Part shown: in pieces, positions 53,108 through 61,970 of the stretch
How the letters are laid out: each line of letters begins with the position of its first letter
How positions within the stretch are numbered: position 1 is the first letter of the stretch
Assembly (NCBI GenBank): GCA_964553925.1
Contig: CAZKNR010000035.1
Location: 1-64,000 of the forward strand
Length of the DNA: 64,000 bases
Source of the DNA: DAISKN01 sp964553925
Lineage (GTDB): Bacteria; Acidobacteriota; Vicinamibacteria; Marinacidobacterales; SMYC01
Direction of reading: 5' to 3'
Translations under genes and position numbers: made by a program
The notes under the pieces: model-generated
Databases searched by the model: none
What the model was told of the DNA's origin: nothing
The model's input: the letters and a program-made list of their open reading frames with translations, nothing else

Positions 53108-53123
53108 GAGCGCAGCCGGTTCC

Positions 53124-55205
53124 GTGGCGAAGTCGTCGAAGTCGATCGACGCTTACCGCAAGAAGCGGGACTTCGAGCGCACTCCCGAACCACCTCCCGA
53201 TGCCGCGGCCGAGCGCGGAACGCGGACCTTCGTCGTCCACCGCCACGAGGCGCGAAATCTCCACTACGACCTTCGCCTGGAGATGGAGGGAGTCCTCAAG
53301 TCCTGGGCCGTGCCCCGGGGATTTTCCTACGAGCCGAAGGACAAGCACCTCGCCGTCAGAACCGAGGACCATCCTTTGATGTACGAGACCTTCTCGGGAG
53401 TGATCCCCAAAGGAGAGTACGGCGGGGGCACGATGACCCTCTGGGACCGGGGCCGCTACGACCTCCTGAAAGGAGCCGACGGACCGAAGGCCATCGCCGA
53501 GGGGAAGCTCGAGATCCGTCTTCGCGGGAGAAAGCTCCGCGGGGAATGGCATCTGGTGAAGACCCGCTCGGAGAAAGACGAGTGGATCCTGTTCAAGGCG
53601 CGAGACCGCTACGCCCGCGGCGAATCGGAGAAGGCGCCGTTTTTCGATCTCGCGCGAGCGAGGGACGCACCGCTCCCCGGGAGCATCGAACCGATGCGCG
53701 CTTCAGCCGAGCGGTCCCCGTTCTCCGATCCGGCCTGGATCTTCGAGGTGGAGTTCGAGGGACGGCGGGCCGGACTCCGGAAGGAGGGCGACCGGGTCCA
53801 GGTCCTCGAGAAAAGCGGCGTGGATCTCTCGGACAGGGTGCCGGCGATCGTGAAGGAGGCGCTCGATCTCAGAGCGGAGAACGCCTGGCTTGACGGCGTT
53901 CTGGTGGCGGTCGATTCTTCGCAGCGACCGTCTCGCGAGAGGCTCGAGGCGCTCCTTTCGGGCGCATCCGCTTCGTCAGATCGCGGAGGCGCCGACCCCG
54001 TCGTGTTCTACGCCTTCGACCAGCTCTACTACGAAGAGTGGGACGTGAGGCCTCTTTCGCTTCTCGACCGCAAGGAGATCCTCGCAGCGGTCCTGCCGAA
54101 GCTCCCGCACGTACTCTTCGTCGATCACGTTCACGGCCGAGGCGAGGAGCTGCACTCCGTGACCGCGGCCGCGGGGCTTCCCGCGATCTTCGGAAAGCTC
54201 GCCTCGAGCCCCTGCGTCTCCGGGGCATCTCCCGGCTGGTGCCGCATTCCGGCCGACGCTCCTTCCGAGTCGAAGAGCCAGGATCTCTCGGACGCCCTTC
54301 GCGCGCGGCGGCCGGGAGCCCGCAAGATCCAGCTCAGCAACCTCGACAAGGTGTTCTGGCCGCGCGAGGGCTACACCAAGGGAGACCTTCTTCGTTACTA
54401 CGACCAGATCGCGGAGACCCTTCTCCCCTACCTCCACGAGAGGCCGGTCCACATGCTCCGCTACCCCGACGGCATCGAGGGGAAGTCGTTCTATCAGAAG
54501 GACGCCCCCGACCACACGCCGGAGTGGGTCGTGACCGAGAGCATCGAATCGGACGGCGAAGCGATCCGCTACATCATCTGTAACGACCGCGACACCCTCA
54601 TCTGGATGGTGAACCTAGCGAGCATCGACCTTCACCCGTGGCTCTCGCGGCGCACGAGCCGGGACGTGCCGGACTGGGTGATCTTCGATCTCGACGCCAA
54701 GGAGGCGCCGTTCGGAGACGTGGTGAAGATCGCCCGCGCCGTCGGCAAGGTGCTTCGCGGCATCGGCCTCAGGCCCTATCTCAAGACCTCCGGCGCCACC
54801 GGCCTCCACGTGTTCGTTCCGGTGAAGCCCGGCTACACCTACGACCACACGCGGCAGTTCTGCGAGGCGGTCGCGACCCTCGTCGCCTCCGAGCACAAGG
54901 ACATCGCAACCGTCGAGCGAGTGGTAAGCCGAAGGCGCTCCCGGGTGTACGTGGATTTCGGGCAGAACCGGAGGGGACAGACGGTCGTCCCCGCCTACGT
55001 GGTCCGGCCGCGTCCCGGAGCGCCGGTATCGACCCCCCTCGACTGGGACGAGCTCGAGACCGGCCTCGACCCGGTGCAGTTCAACATCAAGACGATGCCC
55101 GCGAGACTCGCGAAGTACGGCGACCTGTTCCATGGAACTCTCCGCGACCCGCAGGACCTCCTCCCGGCAATCGAGGCCTTCCAGAAGAACTACATCCGCG
55201 GCTAG
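53124..55205 (+). CDS. ligD: LigD-like NHEJ protein with degenerate ligase domain
   Basis: This 693-residue GTG-start protein has three LigD modules. The 3'-phosphoesterase domain is at about 30-160 (FVVHRHEARNLHYDLRLEM, GVIPKGEYGGGTM). A shortened ligase-like domain is at about 190-385, and the primase-type polymerase domain from about 400 on (FDLDAKEAPFGD, SGATGLHVFVP, VYVDFGQN). Phosphoesterase and polymerase motifs look intact. In the ligase domain the nucleophile motif KxDG reads EFEG (Glu210 for Lys), LDGE reads LDGV, the EGxxxK motif is altered and no OB-fold follows. It would process ends but need another ligase. No Ku gene is in the window. Confidence 0.88.
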   Translation: MAKSSKSIDAYRKKRDFERTPEPPPDAAAERGTRTFVVHRHEARNLHYDLRLEMEGVLKSWAVPRGFSYEPKDKHLAVRTEDHPLMYETFSGVIPKGEYGGGTMTLWDRGRYDLLKGADGPKAIAEGKLEIRLRGRKLRGEWHLVKTRSEKDEWILFKARDRYARGESEKAPFFDLARARDAPLPGSIEPMRASAERSPFSDPAWIFEVEFEGRRAGLRKEGDRVQVLEKSGVDLSDRVPAIVKEALDLRAENAWLDGVLVAVDSSQRPSRERLEALLSGASASSDRGGADPVVFYAFDQLYYEEWDVRPLSLLDRKEILAAVLPKLPHVLFVDHVHGRGEELHSVTAAAGLPAIFGKLASSPCVSGASPGWCRIPADAPSESKSQDLSDALRARRPGARKIQLSNLDKVFWPREGYTKGDLLRYYDQIAETLLPYLHERPVHMLRYPDGIEGKSFYQKDAPDHTPEWVVTESIESDGEAIRYIICNDRDTLIWMVNLASIDLHPWLSRRTSRDVPDWVIFDLDAKEAPFGDVVKIARAVGKVLRGIGLRPYLKTSGATGLHVFVPVKPGYTYDHTRQFCEAVATLVASEHKDIATVERVVSRRRSRVYVDFGQNRRGQTVVPAYVVRPRPGAPVSTPLDWDELETGLDPVQFNIKTMPARLAKYGDLFHGTLRDPQDLLPAIEAFQKNYIRG

Positions 55206-55252
55206 AGCGATCGGCCTTCGTAAGCCATCGCTACGACACGAGGAAGGTCGAG

Positions 55253-56569
55253 TCAATCGTTCGTTAGGGCAGCGAGAGCATGATTCTCGATCTGGTGCCG
55301 AATCACAGCCGCCGACACACCGAACTGTTCCGCCAAATCGTCTACGTCTTCGTCGGTCAGGACCGGACGCGGCAGCACGTCACGAAGCGTCGTCGCCGGA
55401 ACGAGGAATTCAGCCGCAAACGCCCGGTTGCGCTTTTGGCGCTCGGAGCGCGACCGGGTAACGATCACTGGATGCTTTTCTGGAGTTACGAGGTACTCGA
55501 ATAATGCGCGACATAGAGCAAATAGTTTCGTGGGTTCACTGCGACGCGCGAGCGCAAAGCCGGGGCTGCTACTCTCGTTCACATCGACGACTGCATCGAG
55601 TACCGCATCTCGGCTGAGAACAATACTCACGGCCTTTTCGAGCTCCGCCGCTTCGACCTGGAGGGCACTCCCGAGCATCCTCACAGAGTTGAGCTTCATG
55701 CCGTCCATGCCTAGCTGGAGACGAAGGGTTCGCGCGACCTCATAGCCCTGTGCCCAAGGTCGCCCCTCCGGAAACATAACCTGTGTCCTGCGCTTGAGTT
55801 CTTTGAGCTGCACGAGATTGGCGGGATTCGATCGGGTCGCCTCGATCCCACTCAGAAGCTGCTTCGCCTGATCGCCCAGCCGCGGGAACTCGGCCGCTGC
55901 AAAGAATTCGCCTATGACGCTGCGCGGTAGCTCGTTCGCGACGGAAACTATGCGGTTCGCATCAGACCCTGCGATTGCGTACGGCTCCAGGCCCAGAGCC
56001 GCTGCAGCCGCGCAGAACTCCTCCTCTTCAGGTGTAGTCCTGGTGATAGCCTCGAGCTCCTCTTGGAGAAGAGTTCCGGTAATCTCGAACTCGTGCAAAC
56101 GCTTGACGACCGCTGTGACAAACTGGAGCACCGAGGCGCGAAAATCCTCGATCTCAACGTAGGCGACGCCGCGCGATGTGAATTCGATGTTCTGTCGTTC
56201 GAGGCGAATGGGCGTCCACTCGACGCGAACGGCGCCTCCCGTCGGCACGAAAGACACAGCGGGTAACGCAAATCCCTCTCCAGCACGGCGAAGACCATGT
56301 CGGTCATCGTAATCGCCAGAGTCCAGAGGACCATGCCGCTCGATTTCGTACAGCAGAAACCACCATCGAGTCACGAGCCACTCTGCCACTGGATATATCG
56401 GAACGAAAACGTCGGTCCTGACGCTTCGCGAGACGCGATCGACGAGCTCTGTAATCTTCTCGCCGTCGACCGAGAGGTGAAGGCTTGCCCACGTGGCGCG
56501 GAGCTCCGCCCCCTTGGCAGCACCAGGATCGATCCACTCGAAATCGAATGTGAACTTAGCCATCGGCAT
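55253..56569 (-). CDS. ImmA/IrrE-like protein lacking the zinc motif
   Basis: This 438-residue protein resembles ImmA/IrrE peptidases only at its C-terminus: RSRSERQKRNRAFAAEFLVP followed by LAEQFGVSAAVIRHQ is the conserved scaffold after the active helix. Where HExxH should sit the helix reads FALCRALFEYL, so both His and the Glu are replaced (R354, A355, E358). The N-terminal 250 residues are unfamiliar. It starts at ATG 56569, overlapping the upstream small gene as TGATG. A catalytically dead sensor or adaptor is the natural inference. Confidence 0.68.
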   Translation of the reverse strand: MPMAKFTFDFEWIDPGAAKGAELRATWASLHLSVDGEKITELVDRVSRSVRTDVFVPIYPVAEWLVTRWWFLLYEIERHGPLDSGDYDDRHGLRRAGEGFALPAVSFVPTGGAVRVEWTPIRLERQNIEFTSRGVAYVEIEDFRASVLQFVTAVVKRLHEFEITGTLLQEELEAITRTTPEEEEFCAAAAALGLEPYAIAGSDANRIVSVANELPRSVIGEFFAAAEFPRLGDQAKQLLSGIEATRSNPANLVQLKELKRRTQVMFPEGRPWAQGYEVARTLRLQLGMDGMKLNSVRMLGSALQVEAAELEKAVSIVLSRDAVLDAVVDVNESSSPGFALARRSEPTKLFALCRALFEYLVTPEKHPVIVTRSRSERQKRNRAFAAEFLVPATTLRDVLPRPVLTDEDVDDLAEQFGVSAAVIRHQIENHALAALTND

Positions 56570-56961
56570 CAGAGGCCTGTCGGCCACTCATCCGTGTTCA
56601 GCGGGTAGCCTTTGTACTGGCCAGCCGCGGAGTTCACCAACCTTGCTTCGTACACGACATCGTCTTGTCGATGCCAGACGTATCTAGGGAAATCCCCCTC
56701 GAATAGTTCACTGACTCGGCCGTTCCGAATCGCCGCGCGCAACCAGTTCGTCAGCTGGGCCTGCTGTTGCGTTAGAGCTCGATCGCAGATCGAAGCATCC
56801 GCTCTTGGTCTCGGTTCTCCGGTAAAGGACGGGACGTCCTTATGCTCTGGGCTTCCCACATACATCGCACGCGCAGCCACGCTCTCGAGGTTCACCCCCG
56901 CGGGCGGCGCGACGACTCGAACGCGCGGCCTATGCCTTTTCGGAGCTCTCACAGTAACCAT
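56569..56961 (-). CDS. Small unknown protein coupled to the ImmA-like gene
   Basis: This 130-residue protein has a basic N-terminus (APKRHRPRVRVV) and conserved-looking motifs YVGSPEHKDVPSF, PRPRADASICDR, FEGDFPRYVWHR and GQYKGYPL. I recall similar small proteins beside ImmA/IrrE genes in other bacteria, especially actinomycetes, but know no assigned function. The stop overlaps the next start (TGATG). GC content is lower than in core genes. Confidence 0.62.
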   Translation of the reverse strand: MVTVRAPKRHRPRVRVVAPPAGVNLESVAARAMYVGSPEHKDVPSFTGEPRPRADASICDRALTQQQAQLTNWLRAAIRNGRVSELFEGDFPRYVWHRQDDVVYEARLVNSAAGQYKGYPLNTDEWPTGL

Positions 56962-57414
56962 CTTAACTTGTTTGGCTCAGCAATATCCCACGGCGCTTCA
57001 GGAACGTCTGGAGATTCGGCACTCGACGGTGGTCGATGCTCGCGTCTGGGCGGGAGAGGCCCCACAAGGCCGGGTAGGCCGAGAAAGCGAAGCGCATATT
57101 TACTGCACGTCCATGACAGCTGCCAACGAGTGAGGTTGGTTCGGTCTCTGGTGTTAATGTCAGATGTCCCATTCTGTGGTGCACTTCTATTGTTGCGTCA
57201 GCCCTAAGCAGCGGGCGGCTGCTGAGAGCGAAGTATACCGTTCTTTCAATGAGGAAGACGGTCGCGCCGGCCGTCTGCTTGAGCGCCTGTTGGACGACCA
57301 GGCGGTGTCACGGCTGAGGTATCGGTCACTCAGCGCTGAAACGGATCGAGCCCGTCGGCATTCGGCGGCAATCACTCACCCGTGTTGGACGTGTTACGTC
57401 TCGCATGTCCCTCG
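56962..57414. other. Intergenic region without recognisable gene
   Basis: These ~450 bases hold only short open frames without ribosome sites or family resemblance. The promoter of the ImmA-like pair must lie near the left edge. The composition is mixed and less GC-rich than average, consistent with decayed or acquired DNA. Confidence 0.5.
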
Positions 57415-57942
57415 CTAGCGGTGGATCCATGTATATCCTAAACCGAAGCCGAACAGACCTACTGTGCCCTGAAGGTGTGGCGGTCCGCCTACCGTGTGGC
57501 CAACGCCGCCAGATACCATAGCCGTCAAACCGTTCTTCTTGACGAATTGATAGCCCGCCTGGACGCCCGGACCGTAGACTCTCTCGTCGCCGACCAATGG
57601 GGAGCCGACTGGTGGCACCTCGACGCCCAGCTGGGATACGGACGCCTCCAAAAAAAGACGATGGGTCTCACCGGGTGTGAACACGCGTGCGCCGACTGCC
57701 AGCGACACACCGGACCAGCTTTGATCGATGCGAAATGTATAGCCGAGCCCGCCAAAGAAAGACGCCCGTCCTCCTGCGAAGTAGCGCTCCGCTTGAAGCC
57801 CAAACCAACCTAAGGAGTTCCCGCCTCCGAAGAGCAGCGTGGTCGTGCGTATCACCCGTGACGGGTCGGGTTGATCCGTCTGAGCAGCGATGGGTGAGGC
57901 CAGGAGGAGGGCCACCGGGAAGAATAGAGCGTGCCTCATCAT
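57415..57942 (-). CDS. Small outer-membrane beta-barrel-like protein
   Basis: This 175-residue protein has a signal peptide (LFFPVALLLASPIAAQ) and alternating polar/hydrophobic strands such as ASFFGGLGYTFRI and GVSLAVGARVF, ending FGFGLGYTWIHR, as in OmpA/OmpW-size barrels. ATG 57942 follows a good GGAGG. Function unknown. Confidence 0.7.
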   Translation of the reverse strand: MMRHALFFPVALLLASPIAAQTDQPDPSRVIRTTTLLFGGGNSLGWFGLQAERYFAGGRASFFGGLGYTFRIDQSWSGVSLAVGARVFTPGETHRLFLEASVSQLGVEVPPVGSPLVGDERVYGPGVQAGYQFVKKNGLTAMVSGGVGHTVGGPPHLQGTVGLFGFGLGYTWIHR

Positions 57943-58023
57943 ATTACGCCTCCTTCCACTCTTCCGGAATCGTGCAACTCTTAAGTGAACGGGAAGAGTA
58001 TAGGGTATTCCGTACGAGGGAGT

Positions 58024-58042
58024 CAGATATTCGATATATCTG
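58024..58042. repeat. 7-bp inverted repeat upstream of the beta-barrel gene
   Basis: CAGATAT and ATATCTG flank a 5-base centre about 80-100 bases upstream of the beta-barrel start. Its AT-rich symmetry suggests an operator; no regulator is adjacent. Confidence 0.45.
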
Positions 58043-58219
58043 GAAATCGAACGTTCCAAGAGTCGCACACGGAAGACCTTGTGTGAGGGCGTGCAACGGA
58101 GAGGCCAATATGCGCGAACGACTGCCCGAGATATTGATAACTGTCGCAGCGGGCCGCCAGATCAGCCGGGGAGGAGGCTGTTGGCGGGGTTTGAGCCCTC
58201 TCCGCCTCCCGGTGGATGC

Positions 58220-58684
58220 AAACGGCGCGGGGCCGAGATCGCGGCGGAGCTGGAGCGGCAGAGACTTCTGCCGGGAGACGAGGTCGCGATCGAGGGGAGC
58301 GCCGGGGGGGTTCGCCGAGGCCGCGCCGCTCTTCGCCGCCTCCCGCTCGCAGCTGGTTCTTCCCGGTCCGTCACCACAGCGAGCGGAGTGGATCGACACC
58401 GAAAGACCTGTCGATCTCGTGGTGAAGGACGGGAGCGCCTGCGGACATCTGGGCGAGATTCGCGAGGTCTACCCGAGTGCGGCGGGATGCGAAGACTGCC
58501 TTCGAACCGGAGATCGCTGGATCACCTCCGCGCCTGCATGAGCTGCGGGCACGTAGGTTGCTGCGACTCATCCCCGAACCGGCACGCTACCAAGCACTAC
58601 GAGAAGACGGTCCATCCGATCATGCGCTCCATGGAGCGCGGCGAGAACTGGGGATGGTGCTTCGTCGACCAAATACGATTGTGA
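58220..58684 (+). pseudogene. UBP-type zinc-finger protein gene with two frameshifts
   Basis: The C-terminus is a clear UBP zinc finger: GCEDCLRTGDRW in one frame continues as LRACMSCGHVGCCDSSPN and HATKHYEKTVHP in another. The break at about 58525 looks like one missing base (TGGATC-AC). A second, compensating shift lies at the run of eight G at about 58303-58310. Read through both, the protein would be continuous from about 58220; its true start is unclear. Either a recent pseudogene or homopolymer/assembly errors. Confidence 0.68.
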
Positions 58685-58696
58685 ATAGAACGGCGC

Positions 58697-59704
58697 CTAT
58701 CGACGGACCACCGCGAAGTTCCGGTAGACGAGATTGATGATCGACTCGCGCCTTTCCTCGACACCGAGCTCGATCCACTGGACGTTGGGCTGATACCGGA
58801 AGATGTACGGCAGACGTATGACCTCGACCCCATCGAGCAACACGCGCGCGAGCTCGTCCTCGCCGTCCGGACCCCATTCGACCCGCCAGGTGTAGACCGC
58901 CCCGGGATCCCAGTTGTTGAAGTTGTAGCCGCCGTCTTCCTGGTGGCCATGGGAAATCCACCGGAGTCGGATCCAGGGTGGATTGTGGTCCGGCGGCCAG
59001 GCGTGCTGGAGGTTGACCCGGAACGCATTCGTCCGGAAATTGCCAGCCGTGGGGTCCCACATTCCGAAGAACATGCGGCTATCGGCGATCCCCTGGGGGG
59101 TGAGCCCGATGTTCTGCCATTGCACGTAGCCCTCCTCGATCGTCGGTACTTCGTAGCGCAGGAAGTCGCTGTTCGAGTCGACACGCCATCCCGCGGATGT
59201 GAGCGTTCCGCCCCCCCTCTCGATCGCCAGGGTCGATCCGTCCATGAGGTCATCGGAAATGACGATCGCCTCGCCGGGGCCGCCAATACCGAGAACGGCC
59301 AGTTGAGCGACGGCGGAGAACGGGCCGGCGACGCCGGCCGCATCTCCTCGCGCCCTCCAGAAATAGGAGCCGCTCGCGAGAGGCTGGCTCACCTCCCAGC
59401 TCGTCTGACCCGAGCCCTGCGCGACTCCCGAGACCTGGACGACGATGCTCCCGAAGCCTTGATCGCTCGCCACTTGGAAGGAATACGTCGGCGCCGCGCC
59501 ATTGCTGGCGGTGGCGTTGGTGACGGTGAGGGTCGGCTGGGTGTCGGCGACGGGAGACGCGGAGTTGGGGCCCACGACACCGGGCGAGGTGAGGGTGACG
59601 CTCGCGCCGGCTCCGGCCCCTCCGCTTCCCTCATCGCCGCAGCCTCCGAGGGCGAGCGAGAAAGTGGCCAGAAAAACGATCGAACCAAAGAAACGCTCGT
59701 TCAT
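58697..59704 (-). CDS. Lipoprotein with Fn3-like and concanavalin-like domains
   Basis: This 335-residue protein has a lipobox (LALGGC), a fibronectin-III-like domain (about 38-135, with SYFWRARGDAAG) and a C-terminal beta-sandwich domain rich in Trp (WQNIGLTPQGIADSRMFFG; NFNNWDPGAVYTWRVEWG) resembling LamG/concanavalin folds. It lies 11 bases after the radical SAM gene on the same strand and may be part of that transcript. Confidence 0.72.
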   Translation of the reverse strand: MNERFFGSIVFLATFSLALGGCGDEGSGGAGAGASVTLTSPGVVGPNSASPVADTQPTLTVTNATASNGAAPTYSFQVASDQGFGSIVVQVSGVAQGSGQTSWEVSQPLASGSYFWRARGDAAGVAGPFSAVAQLAVLGIGGPGEAIVISDDLMDGSTLAIERGGGTLTSAGWRVDSNSDFLRYEVPTIEEGYVQWQNIGLTPQGIADSRMFFGMWDPTAGNFRTNAFRVNLQHAWPPDHNPPWIRLRWISHGHQEDGGYNFNNWDPGAVYTWRVEWGPDGEDELARVLLDGVEVIRLPYIFRYQPNVQWIELGVEERRESIINLVYRNFAVVRR

Positions 59705-59715
59705 GGCGGGAAACC

Positions 59716-60507
59716 CTAACAGATTGATTCGCGCACGTCCAGACGAGGGCGGCCGGTGCGCTGCAGCTCCTTCGTCTCCGTGAGGAGGTAAGACGTTCCG
59801 AGGGTCCCGTCGGCGAAGAGGTTCAGACTCCGGCAGGTGCTCGCTTCGAAGCTCCAGAGGGTGACCTCCATGCCCGAGAAGTCCATCACCGGATTCCCCC
59901 GGTACTGGCCGGCGGAGCGGAGGCCGGCGAAGGAAGGCCAGGGACGAGTGTCCGCCCCTTCAGAGAAGAGCCGGCGCAGGACCAGCCTTTGAACTCCGAT
60001 GGCGCGGCATCTCTCGAGGAACTCCTCGACTCCCCGTTCGTTGTGCTCGTTCACGACCGCGGAGACCTTCACGGGGATCGCGGCCCGATCCAGGATGCGC
60101 GCGAGGTCGGGAACGTGCCGCGAGCCCATGAGCTTCTCGTAGATCCTGGGCTCGAACGAGGGGAAGGAGATCGCGGCGCGATCGTAGAGGTTGAAGACCG
60201 CGAGCTTCTTCAACGAGAGGACGCCGTTTGTGTGGACCGAGATCCGAGCGGCGGGATGGAGCCGGCGCCGCAGCTCCTCGATGAGCTCCCCTTCGTATCG
60301 ATAGAGGTGCGGATCGGTCACGGTTCCGGTGAAAACGATCTCGTGCACCCTTTCCACGTTCACTTTTTCGATGAAGCCGTCGAGGTTCCGCAGAGGCCAG
60401 AGGCCGAGGTTCGACCGGTTTACCTGATCTGGGAGTCCCTTCCCGATACACCACGGACAGGCGCGGTTGCAGGGGCCGGCGAAGAGGATGTTCGCGAAAT
60501 CAAACAC
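59716..60507 (-). CDS. Radical SAM protein (second in cluster)
   Basis: This 263-residue protein starts MFDFANILFAGPCNRACPWC with the CxxxCxxC cluster at Cys13, 17 and 20 and a TIM-barrel core (IVFTGTVTDPHLYRY; ISVHTNGVLSLKK). There is no SPASM-type seven-cysteine motif, though extra cysteines sit near the C-terminus. It starts 2 bases after the HemW-like stop (GTG 60507; a TTG at 60513 overlapping that stop is an alternative). Substrate unknown. Confidence 0.82.
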   Translation of the reverse strand: MFDFANILFAGPCNRACPWCIGKGLPDQVNRSNLGLWPLRNLDGFIEKVNVERVHEIVFTGTVTDPHLYRYEGELIEELRRRLHPAARISVHTNGVLSLKKLAVFNLYDRAAISFPSFEPRIYEKLMGSRHVPDLARILDRAAIPVKVSAVVNEHNERGVEEFLERCRAIGVQRLVLRRLFSEGADTRPWPSFAGLRSAGQYRGNPVMDFSGMEVTLWSFEASTCRSLNLFADGTLGTSYLLTETKELQRTGRPRLDVRESIC

Positions 60508-60509
60508 GG

Positions 60510-61970
60510 TCAAACGAGGACCGGCTCGTCGGCGAGCCTTCGGGCGGACCTTCGGTGCCGCTCGAAATCTTCCGCCTGCTCGGGATCGCGCGAGAGGAGA
60601 TACCGCTGAATCGACGGCGCGTAGAAGAGCGCGTGGATTCCGTTTTTGTGATCGCACCCGGAGGCCGTCAGCCGGAGCGTGTCCTCGGCGGCGGAGTACT
60701 CCATAAGCCTCTCGCGCAGCACGAAGTGGACCGCTTCAGGGTAAGCGTCTTCCAGTGTGACGCCAAACTTACGCTCGAACGAGGCGAGGTGGATCTCACC
60801 GAAGTAGAAGCTCACCGAGCACATCTTCCCCATCATCTGGACCGCGGGGAGGTCGTAGAGGTCCTGAATCGGAAGCCTCCCCGCTTCGACGCTCCTCAAG
60901 TAGGGCGGGAGCGCCTTCGCGGCGGCGCCGTCGTTGTAGGCGATGGTGGTGTCGGTGAAGGTCTGGGCGCCGAGACCGAGCCCGAGGTAGGGAAGGCCCT
61001 CCGTCACCCGGCGCGCGAGGTAGGAGCTCGTTCCCACGTCGCCGGGAACGCGGCTCCAGGTCGTCTTGCCGGCAGTCGCGAAAAAGCCGGCGTCGAGGAG
61101 CATGGCTTTCGCGAGCCTCTCCATGGGCCGGACCCGTTCGAGCGTCACCGCGGGCGCCTGGTGAGAGATCCGCGTGAGCTTGTAGCGCATCCGGTAGAGC
61201 GTGATGTATTCGGGGCCGAGATCGATGGCGTGGCGCACCGTGGCTCGCCAGCTCTCGAGAGACTGGTCCTTGAACCCATACATCAGATCGAGATTCAGCC
61301 TGCGAAACCCAGCGTCGCGGATGTTCCCGACCGCGGCCTCATGGGTCTCGGCGCCGTTCGCCTCCCGGTTCAGTACCTTCAGCAGATCGGGCTCGATAAC
61401 CTGGATGCCCATGCTGATGCGATCGATCCCCGACTCGCGGTAGGCGCAAAGCTTCGAAGGCTCGGCGGCCGCGATCTTGGGCGTGGTCTCGATGCTGATG
61501 TCGGCACCCTCGCGAAACCTCGCCCGCTCGCGCACGACCGAGACGAGGCGGGCAATCTCGTCCGCCGGGACGAATGACGGCGTTCCCCCGCCGATGTCGA
61601 ACCCCGCGAGGGTCTTCGTCCCGAGCTCGATCGCCTCATCGTAGAGAGAGAGCTCAGAGAGGAGCGCGTCCATATAGGCGGCGGCGCCCGAGTGCTCCGA
61701 GCGCCGGGTCACGGTGTACTCGCAGAAGGAACAGCGGGTCTCGCAGAAAGGGATATGGGCGTAGAGGCCGAGCTCGGAGATCGAGCGAAGTGCGGCGACC
61801 GTCGTCGTCTCCATCTCCTCACGCCGGACCCGATAGGGTCGCCACGTCGAGTCGTGGGCGACGGGGTAGGCGGTCGAGGACACGTGATGGTTCAGGAGAC
61901 CGGCCTCGAACACGGCTTCGGGCTCGAAGCTTCCACGGTCCATGGAGTCGGGCTCGCGCCATATCGTCAT
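60510..61970 (-). CDS. HemW/HemN-like radical SAM protein
   Basis: This 486-residue protein has CETRCSFC (Cys76, 80, 83), the GGGTPS motif and SMGIQVIEPDLLK, all typical of the coproporphyrinogen-oxidase-like radical SAM family, plus the C-terminal HemN-type helices. A 70-residue N-terminal extension is unusual for HemW. It overlaps the flavoprotein gene by ATGA. Haem chaperone, oxidase or methyltransferase-type roles are all possible. Confidence 0.84.
   Translation of the reverse strand: MTIWREPDSMDRGSFEPEAVFEAGLLNHHVSSTAYPVAHDSTWRPYRVRREEMETTTVAALRSISELGLYAHIPFCETRCSFCEYTVTRRSEHSGAAAYMDALLSELSLYDEAIELGTKTLAGFDIGGGTPSFVPADEIARLVSVVRERARFREGADISIETTPKIAAAEPSKLCAYRESGIDRISMGIQVIEPDLLKVLNREANGAETHEAAVGNIRDAGFRRLNLDLMYGFKDQSLESWRATVRHAIDLGPEYITLYRMRYKLTRISHQAPAVTLERVRPMERLAKAMLLDAGFFATAGKTTWSRVPGDVGTSSYLARRVTEGLPYLGLGLGAQTFTDTTIAYNDGAAAKALPPYLRSVEAGRLPIQDLYDLPAVQMMGKMCSVSFYFGEIHLASFERKFGVTLEDAYPEAVHFVLRERLMEYSAAEDTLRLTASGCDHKNGIHALFYAPSIQRYLLSRDPEQAEDFERHRRSARRLADEPVLV

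Noticed and set aside
57164..57418. 84-residue plus-strand open frame in the spacer after the ImmA-like pair
   Set aside because: No ribosome site, no family likeness, and antisense frames of similar length exist in the same stretch.
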